A stretch of DNA of 64,000 nucleotides from Nyssa sinensis (taxonomy: Eukaryota; Streptophyta; Magnoliopsida; Cornales; Nyssaceae). Made by a program: the position numbers and the translations under genes. Where the stretch lies: assembly GCA_008638375.1 (NCBI GenBank), contig CM018032.1, forward strand, positions 37,793,251 through 37,857,250, in the 5' to 3' direction. The notes beneath the pieces are model-generated. The model was given only the letters and a program-made list of their open reading frames with translations. It was not told where the DNA came from and did not search any database. Of this stretch, positions 34,002 through 46,132 are shown in pieces; position 1 is the first letter of the stretch; every line of letters starts with the position of its first letter.

Positions 34002-34334
34002 ATATACATATAATATTATACCAACACACTTGGAGACGCACACACACTATTACACCTTGGATATTAGCATGCTTTTATGTACTATGTATGGATATATTTA
34101 ATTATTCATGTATATACCTACACATATGTATATACTTGGCCATGTATTCACACACAATACACCTTTAGTGTGTGTATGTGTGTGTCATTATATTTTTTAT
34201 TTATTCTAACTAATAATTAATTTCATATATTTAATTAATTAATTATCTTCTTAAGTGTAGATATCTTTACACTAATTTTCATAACCTCGTAATGCGTGTC
34301 ATAGGACCCGATATTTTTGAGTCGGGGTATTACA

Positions 34335-34560
34335 TCCTTCCCCCCTTAAAAGAGTTTTGTCCTCAAAACTCGAGTGTTCTTAATTTCAAGAGTTCTAGTC
34401 TCTTTACGTTATTTCTAGCTATCACATTCATGTGTCTAGTAATTGAAATTAAATGCCCAGTCTATATATACTAGACAGGAATTTAAGCATAAAACGCCCG
34501 GTCTATATATACTTACCATAAAATGCCCAGGCTTTCTTTCCTATTCTAGAAGCCACCAGC
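34335..34560 (-). mobile_element. Polypurine tract and 3' internal end of a gypsy element
   Basis: The minus-strand AAGGGGGGAAGGA directly abuts the LTR end at 34334. The next 145 bp match 24468-24610 closely (CTCAAAACTCGAGTGTTC, CTAGACAGGAATTTAAGC). Beyond about 34490 the sequence departs and an oppositely oriented gag fragment begins. Confidence 0.75.
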
Positions 34561-35093
34561 CAAGGAAACGTGATAGAAGAGAGCCTCTGATGACTTGTGC
34601 ACGATTCTTAGAGGTATTTTATGGTAAGTACTTTCCACGGTCGGTCAAGAATTAGAAAATTGCAAAGTTTGTAACCCTCAGCCAAGTAAACATGATAGAA
34701 GAGGAGTGTGAAGAAAAATTTGTGGAACTAGCCTGCTTCTCACCACATACGATCCCCACCGAAGATCTAAAAGCTAGGAAATTTGAATGTGTTTTAAAGG
34801 ACAACATTAAATATAAAATCGAACCTTTTGAGCTTCTGACCTATAATGAAGTGGTGAACCGCACCAAAATATTTGAGGGGGCAAGAAATGCATTGGCCCA
34901 AAAGAAGGACAAAATAAATAAGGAATCCACCTCCCAAGTGACAAAGAAGCCTAAGGTTGGGACCAAGAGCATATTCTCCACTAATGAGAAGAATAACACT
35001 AACCAGGAGACTTCAGATGCCCCACTATGTTCCACTTGTCAGAAGCATCACTTTGCGCCTTGCCAGCGATTCATAGGAGCCTGCTATAAGTGA
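34560..35093 (+). pseudogene. Gypsy gag fragment in the opposite orientation
   Basis: The plus strand reads REPLMTCARFLEVFYGKYFP, then after a stop CEEKFVELACFSPHTIPTED, LKARKFECVLKDNIKYKIEP and FAPCQRFIGACYK. These align with residues of the minus-strand gag at 24612-25713. It begins mid-capsid and ends at the first cysteines of the zinc knuckle. It lies opposite to the adjoining LTR and polypurine tract, so an inversion or ectopic join is needed to explain it. Confidence 0.8.
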
Positions 35094-35189
35094 TGACAAG
35101 CCGGGTATCTCATAAAATATTTCCCAAAGTGGACTCGAGCTACCGAAGAACCCATGGTAGTTGCTTCTTCAGTTGTACCAAAACCTTTT

Positions 35190-36374
35190 TTATTTTCCAA
35201 CTACTATCGTGAACTACAATTGTGTTTATTTTAAATGTTAGTCGGTTATGCGATTCTTACTTCAAGTATGCTTATCTTTAATTGAAAATTTGTGTTAAAT
35301 GACTTCTTTTGAAAATGAATATTTCTCATTCCAATTATGTTTAACTACTCTAGAAAACCATTTATTTGAAAAGCAAGATTTTAAATGCTTCTGCTTGTGA
35401 ACTGGTAATGCAAGATACTCGTGCATAAGAGCTACGTGATCGTGAGATCCTTTAGGACTCGATACTTGAATTTTCCACTAGAAGGCATGGAGATCTCCCA
35501 TGTGAATCGGTCTATAGATAAAAAAAAAAAAATATAGATTTACATGATAAAACTCAGAGTTCGGATCAATACGGACCCTCTTATAAAGTGAAAAGATGTA
35601 ACATTGTAGAATGGTTGAAGGTTTAACCCTCATTACTTTGAATATGATTTATATCCTCATATTTTATGATTAAATGATTTATGTTTTTAGTTATAACAAA
35701 AACTGAATCCTCTTGTTTTGTATTGAGAAATTGAATGCCTTACTCGAATGCCTTGAATGCTTCGTGTTTTACGATTTGATGATTCTGTATTCTGTGTTTT
35801 AAATTGTGTGAACAATTGGTAGTGGTTACTTTTGTAAACTCTCTTATACTTAGACCACTATCAATTGAAAACCCATGACAAGGTATCAGAATTACTCATA
35901 GGGTTTTTATAAAGCTCACATGGATTTTACCCATGTCATTTCAAGCGATGACAATGAGTGGGAGCTTTGTCCATTTTGGTAGAGGACATCTAGATCTTCA
36001 CACCTTTTGGTATCATTTTGCTGAGGATAGTTAGCTGGAGACAAGCTCTAGCACACAGAAGTTAGAATGTCAAGACATGTAAAACGTCCTTATCTTTTGT
36101 AGTGATGTGTGGGACAATATGTAATTTACTTTCGCAGAAATAATGACTATGTAATATGTTTAAGTTCTTCAAGTTTCAAAAAAAAAAAAAAATACTTATC
36201 AGGTTTACAAGCTCTAGTTAGATGGTTGTGCAATTTTTTTCACACTTCCGCAACCTTTTATTTATTTATGTTATGTTTGAACTGCTGCCCTACTCCGTTT
36301 TCGTTAATCGACCCTCGGGCAGGGGTCGAGGTTGTGTCGCCTGATCCGCATAGGGTGAGTCGGAGGATGTGACA
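35190..36374 (+). mobile_element. 3' portion of a plus-oriented gypsy LTR
   Basis: This segment aligns in direct orientation with about 22880-24034. Shared landmarks include GTCGGTTATGCGAT, GAAGGCATGGAGATCTCCC, GTAACATTGTAGAATGGTTG, the oligo-A run at 36178-36192 and the terminal GGGTGAGTCGGAGGATGTGACA. It starts abruptly after the gag fragment, so the LTR's 5' two-thirds are missing. It ends at 36374, beyond which element sequence is no longer evident. Confidence 0.75.
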
Positions 36375-37312
36375 ATTGCCATCCCCCCCTTCCCCCAAAT
36401 TTTAAATATTTGATATTTTATTTCCATTTTCTATAAAATTTCTTTTAAATAAATTATAAATTACCACCCCAAATTTTTCAATTTTTCTATAAAAGACCTC
36501 TTTTTATTATTTTTGCCCCTTATGTTAATGTTCAAGCTCCGCCACTAAGTGAGTATTTGTCGAAGGCAATTTGGCTTGTGCAATTGGTATATACTGAGAC
36601 GCTGGGAATTCATGTTGTGATTGTGATCATCATTGACAAGGCTTGAGTTGTTGTGTTAGTCGAATTGAGTCCTTGTACTTTTCAGTTTCTTCATACTGAA
36701 TTAGTGTGAATCTGAACTAAGTCCTCGTAATTTTTTTGCAAGGGCTTTCTAGGTAAAAATCTTTATATTTTTTCTTGTGTAATTGTTTATTTTTATTGCT
36801 AATATTCACATATTGTTATTATGAGAATCATAAGATTTTTTTACTAATAAACTTGAATCATTAATCACAAAATTAAAATTGATAAAGAATTTTGATTGTT
36901 GAACAAATAGATCTAATCAACACGTGGGATTGTGATCAAATTTATTGCATTTTAGATCACCTAAACCTATTTCAATATGAATGTTGCCAGAGAAAAAGTA
37001 GCACCGAAGAAAAATTAGTGTGGAAACGGAAGGAAATGGAAGAGATATTTTGAGAAATGAGACCAATTTTTGAGAAAATCCCTTTGCAGTAACGTCTTCC
37101 ACTAAAGTTATAACCGCCTGATATTTATTTAATCTTCGCACGCACAACTGGCGTAGTCTCTGTCATGCTGCTTCATGTTGATCTTTTTAGGCCCGAAAGG
37201 CCAAACTAAAACCCGCCCCAGTTCTCTCATAATTGGCTTCTGACGGCAACCTCAGCTCACCCCACCACCGAGTTCAAAGCCCTTGAAGACGAGACAAGCG
37301 CAACAACCGAAC
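36375..37312. other. Region upstream of the CBSX gene
   Basis: This is AT-rich intergenic DNA with a C-rich start (CCCCCCCTTCCCCC). No clear TATA box was found close to the CBSX start codon. The last 100 bases become pyrimidine- and C-rich, as is common in plant 5' leaders. Promoter elements could not be assigned. Confidence 0.45.
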
Positions 37313-40300
37313 ATGTCCTCAATTCTTCCGCCCCCAGAATCCTTATCCCTCTCTCTCCTCCGCGCCAGCGCCACCACCACCGCAGCCATCCACCACCATT
37401 TGCCTTGCCTGCTCTTATCGTATCCCGGCTCCAGACTTCCTTCTGTCTCCACCTCCGCCTCTCGATGGTTCCATCCCTCCCACCGCCTCCCGGGGCCTCG
37501 CAAATCCTTTGCCGTTGCCGCCAGTAGCACCTTGATGGCCAATTCCGTACCGGTCTGTCACCTTATCCATTTATCATTCTTTACATAATCGTCATTTAAA
37601 GCGTGTCTACTCTCAAGTGTGTTTGTGTCTTTGTATATTACACACACATATATTTTCCTAATTGGTTAAATTTGCTGAACTACAGTTGCCTGTCTTAATG
37701 GTACCGACATGAAGTTCTGAACTTACTGTTTGTTATTTTTATAGGTGGACCCTATCCGTATTCATTTTTAGGGAAAATCTTTAAAATTATACATTTTTCA
37801 AGGAATTAAAATGTTGTATATAATCCTTTCATTTCTGCAAAATGCGAATTAGGTTTGGTTGAGGTAGATCATAATCAATTGGAGCTTCAAAATAAATCTC
37901 GAACTTTTTGAGACTAAAACGCACTTTGAATTGATTGATGCCTGTGACTAGAACTGAAGTCTTGTTCGTTCAGCTGTAATTTCAGTTATTTGGATGGTTT
38001 GGTTCTTCTTGGATCCTGTAACTTAAAAGTAATTGTCAATTTGTTCCAATGATCTAAAAATTATGAGTGGTTGGAAATTTATAAGCTCTTGAATTCTCCT
38101 TTTAATAGCCTGACATATTTCCACCATCATAAGTGGGTTCTGGTCTTCATTGACAGCTGGAAAACTTTACATCGTACAAACAAAATATAGTGTGTATTTT
38201 ACAAAAATAGGAATGAAGTGCATTACCTGCTGGTAGAGAACTTGATAATCTCATTGGATGTTACCGGTTCAAAACGATATGCACATGTGACAGACCAGAG
38301 TTCTTATTCTAGGGCTGAACTACAATAGAAAAATGGTGGGCTAACAGATCAAAATTGGGTAAAATTGATTAGGATTCTTTAGTCAATGAATTAAAGGCTT
38401 TGCCTCAGATTTTGGTACTGTACTTCATGAGGACTTTATTGAAATTCATCACTCTTTAGTCAATGGACACCCCCCCCCCCCCCCAAACAAAAAAAAAAAA
38501 AAATCCATTCATTAACTATCTTGTTTTACCTTAAAGAACCTTCTTTATAGATACTAGGTTTAAAGACACAAACCTTCAAATTTGGTCCACTCAATATTAC
38601 AACCAAATAAGACTAGAACTACACAAAATATAAAATTACCGAGCTACTAATGGGTTGAATTTCCGTCCAAGAAAAGGCTACAAATCCAAATCAAAGTAGA
38701 ATTTGATTTTAAAAACTCTAACAAAAAGAATATATATATATATATATATATATAAAAAAATCGACAAATGAGATTATCTATAGGTAAATGATATTAGCAC
38801 TCCAAAAAGTATTAATGGAGGAGCTCCACTTTTACATTGTGAAAGTGGAGTGCTGATATCACTTCTTGGAGTGCTAATATAAGCTCCCTATCCAAACTCC
38901 TACAACGACGTTACTACTTCTAACCAAGAATAGAAAATAACAAAACTCACAACCAAACACGTACTAAAACTAGACACCAAGCGGTTGTAATCATTAAAAT
39001 TACTAATATATCATGATTAATGACGTGTGTGATTCTTAGATTACCTTCATCTTTTTATTGCTCTTGAATCGTTTCCATGGGATGGGACAAAGTTTGCCTC
39101 AAAGTTGAACCTCAAGCAAGAGATATTCTATAAGCAATGTCGAGCTTGACCAGTCTTGTGTCAATAATGTGTTCACTTGAACCATACGATGCTTATTTTA
39201 GATTACGTTGGATCTCGATGCTTATTGTATGATGTACTTGAATGCTGTTTCACAAAATCTTCTATCTTTGTAGAGGTAACTTGTTCAACTATGCAATGTA
39301 CAAAACGTTGGAATTAATCTTTTTGATGCCAATAAATTCATAGTTTTGGAATTCAAACTTTTCTAGAATCAATTTGGTTGCTTTTCTTCTCCAAACTGTG
39401 GGCTTTGAACTTTGTCTCAATCTCTGGATCAAACAAAAGCAAAGTTTCTTATTGCCTTTAGTGATTCTGTTGGTGTACTGTTCAAAACCAAGTCTTGCCC
39501 TTCCACTTGAGAAACTTCCACATTATTAGTTGGAAGAACAGGAGGGGACGGGGTCAAAGTGCTTGGAGTTGTGTTTACCACTCCTTGGGTTTGAGTAAAC
39601 TCCCTTAAGAAGTATCTCATTTCAGCTTTAAAAGAATCAAAGGCAGCCCCCTTAAACCATCCACCAATTTTTCTAGTTTATAAAGAGATTTTTTTTTCAG
39701 CCATCAAATTCTGAAAATTGTGCCAAAACATTGTTATTGGAAATCCCCATTACTTGAAAGCAACATCATTCCAATCCCAATGCAAACGGCCACTGAGGAA
39801 TTTAATATAATAGCTAGTGTGCAAAAGAAGAATAAGATCTGGATGCTTCATCACCAAACTGATACATGATAGCCTAGATTTCTTCCATCTATGGCTGACA
39901 GAAAAGTGGTGTGTTAACAAGGTAAGAAAGGGTTGGGATTTTTAAGTTAATGAATTTAAAGCCTCTGGTTCGTAGTTGGTTACAGATCAAAATAAAGAAA
40001 AAAAGCATGCAAGGAAATATATATATAGAGAGAAATACACTAGAGCTTACCCGAGATCCACTTTCAAATTAATAGAGGAGTTCCACATTCTTTCAATAAC
40101 TAATCATTCACTAACCTTTTTACAGCAAAGGGCCTTACTAACAGATCTTAGGAAATTTAGCCAGTTGGCCCACCCAATACTGTAACCAAATACACTTTAA
40201 ACCAAGCTTTAAAGTTTCCAAGCTACTAATGGGAGATTGTTGCCAAAGCAAAGATTACTAACCTAGGTCAAATTACAACTCTTCGTATTTAGAAAGTCTA

Positions 40301-43300
40301 ACCAAAATAAAAACTAGAATAGAGAAGCTTTTGAAAAAAAATATCGACACACAAAATTTTCTTTTCTCTTATAATGACTCAACTAATCCTAACCAAGAAT
40401 ATAAAATAACAAAACTTACGACCAGACACATAAGAAAACTTGACACCAGAATAGTTGAAATCTATCAAATTACTAAGATATTTTGATACTAATGACACAT
40501 ACAATTGTGTAAGACTTGCCTTCCTCTTGTTGTTCTTGCATCAACTTGCACGAACGTTCACTGGAATTGATGCACAAAAGAACATCTAGAGTCATAAATG
40601 ATAAGCCATCACTTAGAAAGAGTTACTGAATAGCCTATTGTTGGTGCTTTGTTGTTGCAACTTATGTACATGTTGATTATGTTAAATTGGCAAATAGAGA
40701 TTTAGGAGTGGATTAAGTGTTAAAATTAACTTCTAGTCTCGTGTTGTTACAAGTCAGTAGTTTCATTTAGCTATTTCTATTTTGTTAATGTTGGATCTTT
40801 CTATGAAGAATTTATGATGCTGCTTATAATGTTAACAAGCCCCACCGAACTACAAATATTGGTAGGTTACATTACAAGCACGAATAGGTGAAAAATTTGT
40901 CAGTTAAATGACCCAACTTTTGGAAACAGTTGCTCCAAAAGTTAAGCTATCAAGGAATAGGCCTAACAACTTAGATCAAGTTCTCATACGCTCTTGTACG
41001 TATGATCCTATCTCGCACCAGGATTAAAGACAGATAAAAGTTACAATAGAGTGAAAACTTGCACAAACCGGCAAAACAGAATTTATACCACTGGTATCAC
41101 TCTGAAAGCTAGTCTTTTTTTTAAAAAAAAAAATTAACCCTTCAAAAAAAAAAAATGAAAATATTTTCCTAATAGTTTACTAAATACAAAAATATTTTCT
41201 ATGGATTTATATAGCTTCCAATATGATTTCTAAGGGCATCTTATTGTTATGTTTTCACCTTATTTTCAATCATAATTTGTATTTTCAATATCCTCTCCCC
41301 CCCCCGGCCCCCTCTTCTTTGGCGTGTGATTGGCTGCATTGATCTATTGTTTTTTGCAGCCAAGAAGTGGAGTATATACAGTGGGTGATTTTATGACAAG
41401 AAAAGAGGACTTGCATGTGGTAAAGCCTACAACAACTGTAGATGAAGGTATGCCTAGTGTTTCAGTTCTATTTCCCAGATTACTTTACACTTTTACCCCA
41501 TTTTTCTTATGCTTTAATGATTGTCCGAACAGCTTTGGAAAATCTTGTGGAAAACAGAATAACTGGTTTTCCTGTGATTGATGATGACTGGAAATTGGTA
41601 AGCTTTTCTTATTTTCCTTTTGGTATGCTGCTAATCCAATTTAGCATATTGTATTTTCTTTTTTTCGGAACCTTAAATGACAAATTAATTTTTAAACTTC
41701 TGTATGTTTTATGTTTGGATCTTGGATTTTCCAGATGGCACCTACTTGTGCAACTAAATTATGACATCAGCTATAACAGTCCAACTCTTTTCATGCTTCA
41801 AACTAAGAGAATCCCATTTTCTTTTCTATGGTTTGATTCTAAAATTTATATAACTATGGATTTTACATGGAACTATTGTCTGGAAAAGTACAGCTTATTA
41901 CTTTTTTTTTGTCATTAATTTTTCAGTTAAAAGCGTTATTTCATAGGAGGGTTTTATCAAAGGCATGCTTGTCATTTTGTCACTTGGAGTGACAAGAATC
42001 AGTTCTGTTGGCACCAGGAGATGAGTTTTATCAACTTTTGTTATCGTTAGGGGTTTGTATAAATGACCTGGTTACTTGACTACTGCAGTATCATTCAAGT
42101 CCACTTGGTTGAATGGTAGGGCAGCTGGAACTGAAATACCTCCTCCTACTCTTCTTTTTTGTGGGTATTTTTGAAACTAAAAGGATGATTTCAGGATGCT
42201 TGTTTTCGAGGATAAGAGACCATATGGTTTTATGTGAATCATGGGGTAGCCTTATTATATTCGCTATTTTAATTTGACGGTTTAGTTATTCTGAGTATGA
42301 ATTTAACTTTGTTTAGACGACATGGAGTTAATTCATAAAGGCTTCAAATTGAGAGTTAACAATGTTTAGAACTTCAATATCAGTTCATTTGTCAGTGTCT
42401 TGGAAGTGGTCATTTATGCAAGTTTATTGTCAATTACCATAGCAGGTTGAGTTTTAATTGCTGTGGGATGCTAAGAAAGTTTGTCAACTATAGAAAACTC
42501 CACCCACCCTGAAGGTGGAATCAATTCATGAAAATATATGGAAATGAAGGACACTAATGATCACAAGAGGCACTCACTTATGGACTTGTATCTTTGAAGC
42601 TAGAAACAAACCAGAGTATTACTTACTCTAAGCCTTGTGTTTTCTACCAGTAGCAGTTTAGGAATTTGAGAATAATGGCATAACCTGCTCGGTTATGTTT
42701 ATAAAGGTACTATTCAGTTAGAAGTTCAAAGATAATGGCCTGAAATTTGGTTTCCTTTTTGAGAGGTCCAGTTGAATCTTCTTATTAAAGTACATTCTAC
42801 GACTTGTTTATGCACCAGTTGTGCCTTTTTTTTTTAATGACCTCCTATGTGTTCTATGAACATGATTTATGCAAGAGAGCTTATTGTGCTTTGACACAGT
42901 GTTTGAAGGTTATGTCTTTCTGCAGGTTGGCCTTGTTTCAGATTATGACTTGCTAGCACTGGACTCTATATCAGGTAAATCAAAAGGCTGAATTCGACTT
43001 TGCCATGCATGGATATTACCTGCCTCGTGGTGCTTAACTGTGAAGTTGATCGAGCATATGGATAGATATGTCTATTAGTTAAAAAGAGTGTACCTTTATT
43101 TTTTAACCTGGTATTAACTTGCTTATACTAGAATAGTTGATTAGTGAGTCTTCAATTGCATCCCATCCATTTGAGGTTGTTATTAAACTATTTTATGGAA
43201 ATTAAACTTTTGTGGTGCATAAAGATCACTCAGTCTTGACTTGATGCAAAATGTTCCAATATTTTTTAGGTGGTGGACGAGCTGATACAAATTTGTTTCC

Positions 43301-46132
43301 AGAAGTCGACAGCACTTGGAAAGTACGTAATAACCTTCTTTAATTTAGTAGTAGTTTGTTATGGTAGTCAATATTTCCACACCTAATGTCCCTATTATTT
43401 TATATGTTTGTACATATATTGAGGTGGCTGGATGTTTATAATTCACTGCTCTTATTTTTATCATTTATTGAGGTTTATTCTTTTCCTTTTGGGTAGGTAA
43501 ATGTTCGTACTTCATTGCTTTCTGAGGTCTAACTTTTTTTTTTGGCTATAAATAATTAATTGCACCATTGATTAAGGCAGATTAGGAAATGTTATTTGTC
43601 TTTGCTTATCTGAAAACAATTAGATATGTTGAAGCTGATAATTTGAAAAGGTTAAAATTCAGATGAAGAAACATAACAATTGTGGAAACAGTTCCCCATT
43701 GCACATGCAGTTTTTCATATTTTCTGCTGATCTTTAACTCCTGTAGTGTGGATATTGTCTCTTATAAATAATTTTACATAACATACCTCATTCAAGCGTC
43801 ATATTTTCATATCCTCTTGTTACATATATCTTGTATTTTACTTAATGATTGTACCTTGATGACCAGAATTGCTTGTCAATAAAGTAAAATAAAGTTTTTT
43901 TTTTTGAAAAAAAAAAGTGCAGGAGTCTCGCTTCTAGTTTTTTAATTATATCAGAATATTGTTAGTTTAGGAATGAATATTATACATCAACTCATGATAT
44001 TAATTTCCTTTCCAATTTGGGACTCTGGTGTAAAGGATCTGAACAGTCTATTTAGCAAGAGAGAAAATTGGAGGGAAGGAAAAGGAAGGGATTGCGAGAG
44101 TTTCCCTCGTTTGTTAGGAAAGAAAGGGGAAGGAAAAGGGGGAAGAGAATGGAATGGAAGAGGGGGTTTCCCTCTGGGTCCACCATTTTTATTTATTTAT
44201 TGGTAAGTCTGGGTCCACCATTTTCTTTTCGTCCAAAAGTAGGCAGAAAGGAACCAACAAGCTCTAGCTTGATTGCTTCCACCTCCTCATGTGGAAGGTT
44301 GAGGGTTCAAGTCCCCTTAAGGGGCAAAGTGTGTGTGTGTGTGATTTACCTATCCCTAGAACAAAAAAGAAGAAAAAAAAAAGTAGGCAGAAAGGAGGGA
44401 AAGGAAAGAAGCTCTTCTTTTATATTTTGGCCCTTCAAGTAACACCTACGTTAATATGCAAAGGTATAATGATAAAAATAAAAAATACCCTTTTCCTTTC
44501 TTTCTTTCTTCTTTCCTTTATACTCAACCAAAGAAACAGCTGCCTTTCCCTAAGGATACCTTTTCTATCCCTCCTTTCCTCCTTTGTTTTACATCCCTCG
44601 TATACAGAGCATAAGAGCAATCTTTGGAGACATCCATAGGGTGGATTGCAAATAAGATGAGTGATATCTAAGATCAAATCTCATACATAATAATATATCT
44701 TGGTGACGGCAGATGGTGCTAGATTGCTAAAGTATTCTTTCCTTTGGACATTGTATTTGCAATGCACATTTGTGAGGAAGTTCCAGCATCACATCTTGGT
44801 AATAAAGATATGTTTACCCTTGTTTTTCAATTCCAGATGCTTGTTGAAGGAAATACTATTTGACAAAGTAATATAAACATAATACATTGGGGGAAATGAG
44901 ACAAATGAAATGCAAGTGAAAATTCAAGCCCTTATGGAATAATTTAATAGAAAACTTGCTAGCTAAAATAGGGAATTTGCCCTTATTTTGCGCGACTTGT
45001 TAGTAATCGAAGATAATTGGATGTTCAAGAAGTCAGAAGATAGTGTCGTATTCATGTTGCATTATAGTATGGGAGGAGCATCTTCAGTACTGAAAGAAAA
45101 GGTAGAATCAAAACAAATGTTTTTATTCTGCTCTTTCTGTCAGTGGATAGCAACGCTGTGAAATTATATGGTTTATTGCCATTTTGTTTTCTCTTTAGTG
45201 CATTGATGTAATCAGTAGTAATCAACTAAATTGGAGGGACTGATGTTGGGTGGTTGTCGTGAATTCACCCAGATTCTTGTTGACCAAATGCTACTCAGCT
45301 CGTTTTTTTGTTTTGGGTATTTTGACCAGTTTCATCTCTTATGTTGTAACTTATATAAATGTATTATTTTTAGGGTTTTGATTTATGAAAAGATAATCGT
45401 TATTGGGAGAAGGGGGGGGAGGTGTTCGGGAGTTTTATATTTTTGTAATCTCTTTGATACATAGTAGATTGATTATCGGCCAAACCACCTAAATTCTGTG
45501 TGTTTTGTTTATTTTTCTTGTTTGAAATCAATTTATTATTTATTTGATTCCTTCTGCACAATAGCTGCATGGCTTTTTATTTGTTTAATTATTATTTTTG
45601 TATCTTTTTTATTGTTGATTGGTTGAGAAATCATATGTAGAATTTGTCCAATTAAGTTTTGGCATCTATGTTCTGAATACCATTGCAGACATTCAATGAA
45701 GTACAGAAGTTGCTCGGTAAAACCAATGGGAAAATGGTTGGTGATTTGATGACACCAGCACCAGTGGTGGTTCGCGAATCCACCAATCTGGAGGATGCTG
45801 CAAGGTTTCATTCTTTCCTTTTCATTTATGTTCTATTTTCTTCACTCGCTGTGGCTGTTTTGGCACCAGCATTCAAAATAATTGTGCCTGAAAGGGTGGC
45901 TTGCTTGATGTCAGATTATTGCTCGAAACAAAATATCGCCGACTTCCAGTTGTAGATGGAGACGGTAAGCTGGTAAGAGACATCCACCTCCCACCTCCCT
46001 CCTCCCAACCCTCTTTTTTCCTCGTGTTTTTAACTGGCTAACTTTTGTATCCTGAAGGTTGGGATTATTACAAGAGGAAATGTGGTAAGAGCTGCCCTTG
46101 CAATAAAACGTGATAGTGAAGTGGAAGTGTAA
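37313..46132 (+). CDS. CBSX: CBS-domain protein CBSX1/CBSX2-like, chloroplastic, 8 exons
   Basis: Exons are 37313-37552, 41360-41447, 41533-41597, 42926-42974, 43270-43322, 45689-45804, 45915-45972 and 46058-46132. All introns are GT-AG and the frame closes to 247 residues. Exon 1 encodes a Ser/Ala/Pro-rich, basic chloroplast transit peptide of roughly 70 residues. Two CBS domains follow: about 88-150 (VGDFMTRKEDL, ITGFPVIDDDWKLVGLVSDY) and about 182-238 (VGDLMTPAPVVV, TKYRRLPVVDGDGKLVGIIT). Arabidopsis relatives CBSX1/LEJ2 and CBSX2/LEJ1 modulate ferredoxin- and NADP-dependent thioredoxins in plastids and respond to AMP. I cannot say which paralogue this is. No broken codon was found and length fits the family (about 235-250). 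Intron 1 is 3.8 kb and intron 5 is 2.4 kb, both swollen by repeats. The 37313 ATG is the first in frame. Confidence 0.93.
38470..38503. repeat. Poly-C (15) followed by A-rich run
   Basis: Fifteen consecutive C bases are followed by AAAC and a run of A. Such mononucleotide tracts are also prone to sequencing length error. Confidence 0.85.
38790..38880. mobile_element. Small MITE-like element, about 91 bp
   Basis: GATATTAGCACTCCAAAAAG at the left end is matched by ACTTCTTGGAGTGCTAATAT at the right end, giving near-perfect 20-bp terminal inverted repeats. A nested internal inversion (GGAGCTCCACTTTT against AAAGTGGAGTGC) is also present. It occurs in copy 1 of the intronic direct repeat and is absent from the matching place in copy 2, so it inserted after the duplication. 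Confidence 0.7.
39078..39866. other. Spacer between the intronic direct repeats
   Basis: If the repeats are LTRs this would be the internal region. A minus-strand frame at 39429-39620 reads MRYFLREFTQTQGVVNTTPS and continues upstream in broken form. It is not recognisable as a known gag or pol block. No convincing primer-binding site or polypurine tract was found. Confidence 0.4.
39867..40550. repeat. Direct repeat in CBSX intron 1, copy 2
   Basis: This is the second copy of the repeat at 38288-39077, diverged by many substitutions, without the TA run and MITE. It begins TGATAGCCTAGATTTC and ends ATCAACTTGCA. Confidence 0.65.
44235..44396 (+). mobile_element. tRNA-derived SINE with 18-bp target duplication in CBSX intron 5
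   Basis: Direct repeats AAAAGTAGGCAGAAAGGA at 44235-44252 and 44379-44396 flank a 126-bp body. The body has an A-box-like AGCTCTAGCTTGATTGC, a B-box GGTTCAAGTCC at 44304-44314, a GT run and an A-rich tail (ACAAAAAAGAAGAAAAAA). This is the complete anatomy of a SINE mobilised by LINE machinery. It lies in the sense direction of the host intron. Confidence 0.82.

Larger units (their letters stand above)
26143..34334 (-). mobile_element. Gypsy LTR (minus-oriented), split by a nested solo LTR
   Basis: The plus strand starts TGTCATGACCCGAAACCC beside the PBS and ends TCGGGGTATTACA beside a polypurine tract. Removing the nested LTR 27871-32148 and one target duplication leaves about 3.9 kb, equal to the solo LTR at 17948-21843. 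Shared landmarks include TGAAAAATGTTAGGGAATGG, GGGTGAGCTTC, the U3 repeats after 32150 and a gene-like antisense stretch at 33000-33530. A PBS on one side and a PPT on the other means internal sequence lies on both sides of this single LTR. Confidence 0.82.
38288..39077. repeat. Direct repeat in CBSX intron 1, copy 1
   Basis: It aligns in direct orientation with 39867-40550. Shared phrases include ACTAACAGATC-type sequence, CACCCAATA/CACTCAATATTACAACCAAATA, GAGCTACTAATGGG, TAACCAAGAATAGAAAATAA, and GACACCAAG. Copy 1 is longer because it holds a TA microsatellite and a small MITE. The ends (TGACAGACC...TTTCCA) are approximate. The pair could be LTRs of a small non-autonomous element with about 0.8 kb of internal sequence, or a segmental duplication. 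Confidence 0.65.

Noticed and set aside
37252..37542. Minus-strand 96-codon frame over CBSX exon 1
   Set aside because: It is the complement of a real, GC-rich transit-peptide exon.
40227..40241. Copia-like polypurine tract (AATGGGAGATTGTTG) in the intronic repeat
   Set aside because: The matching place in copy 1 reads AATGGGTTGAATTTC, so it is probably a coincidence and does not mark an LTR boundary.
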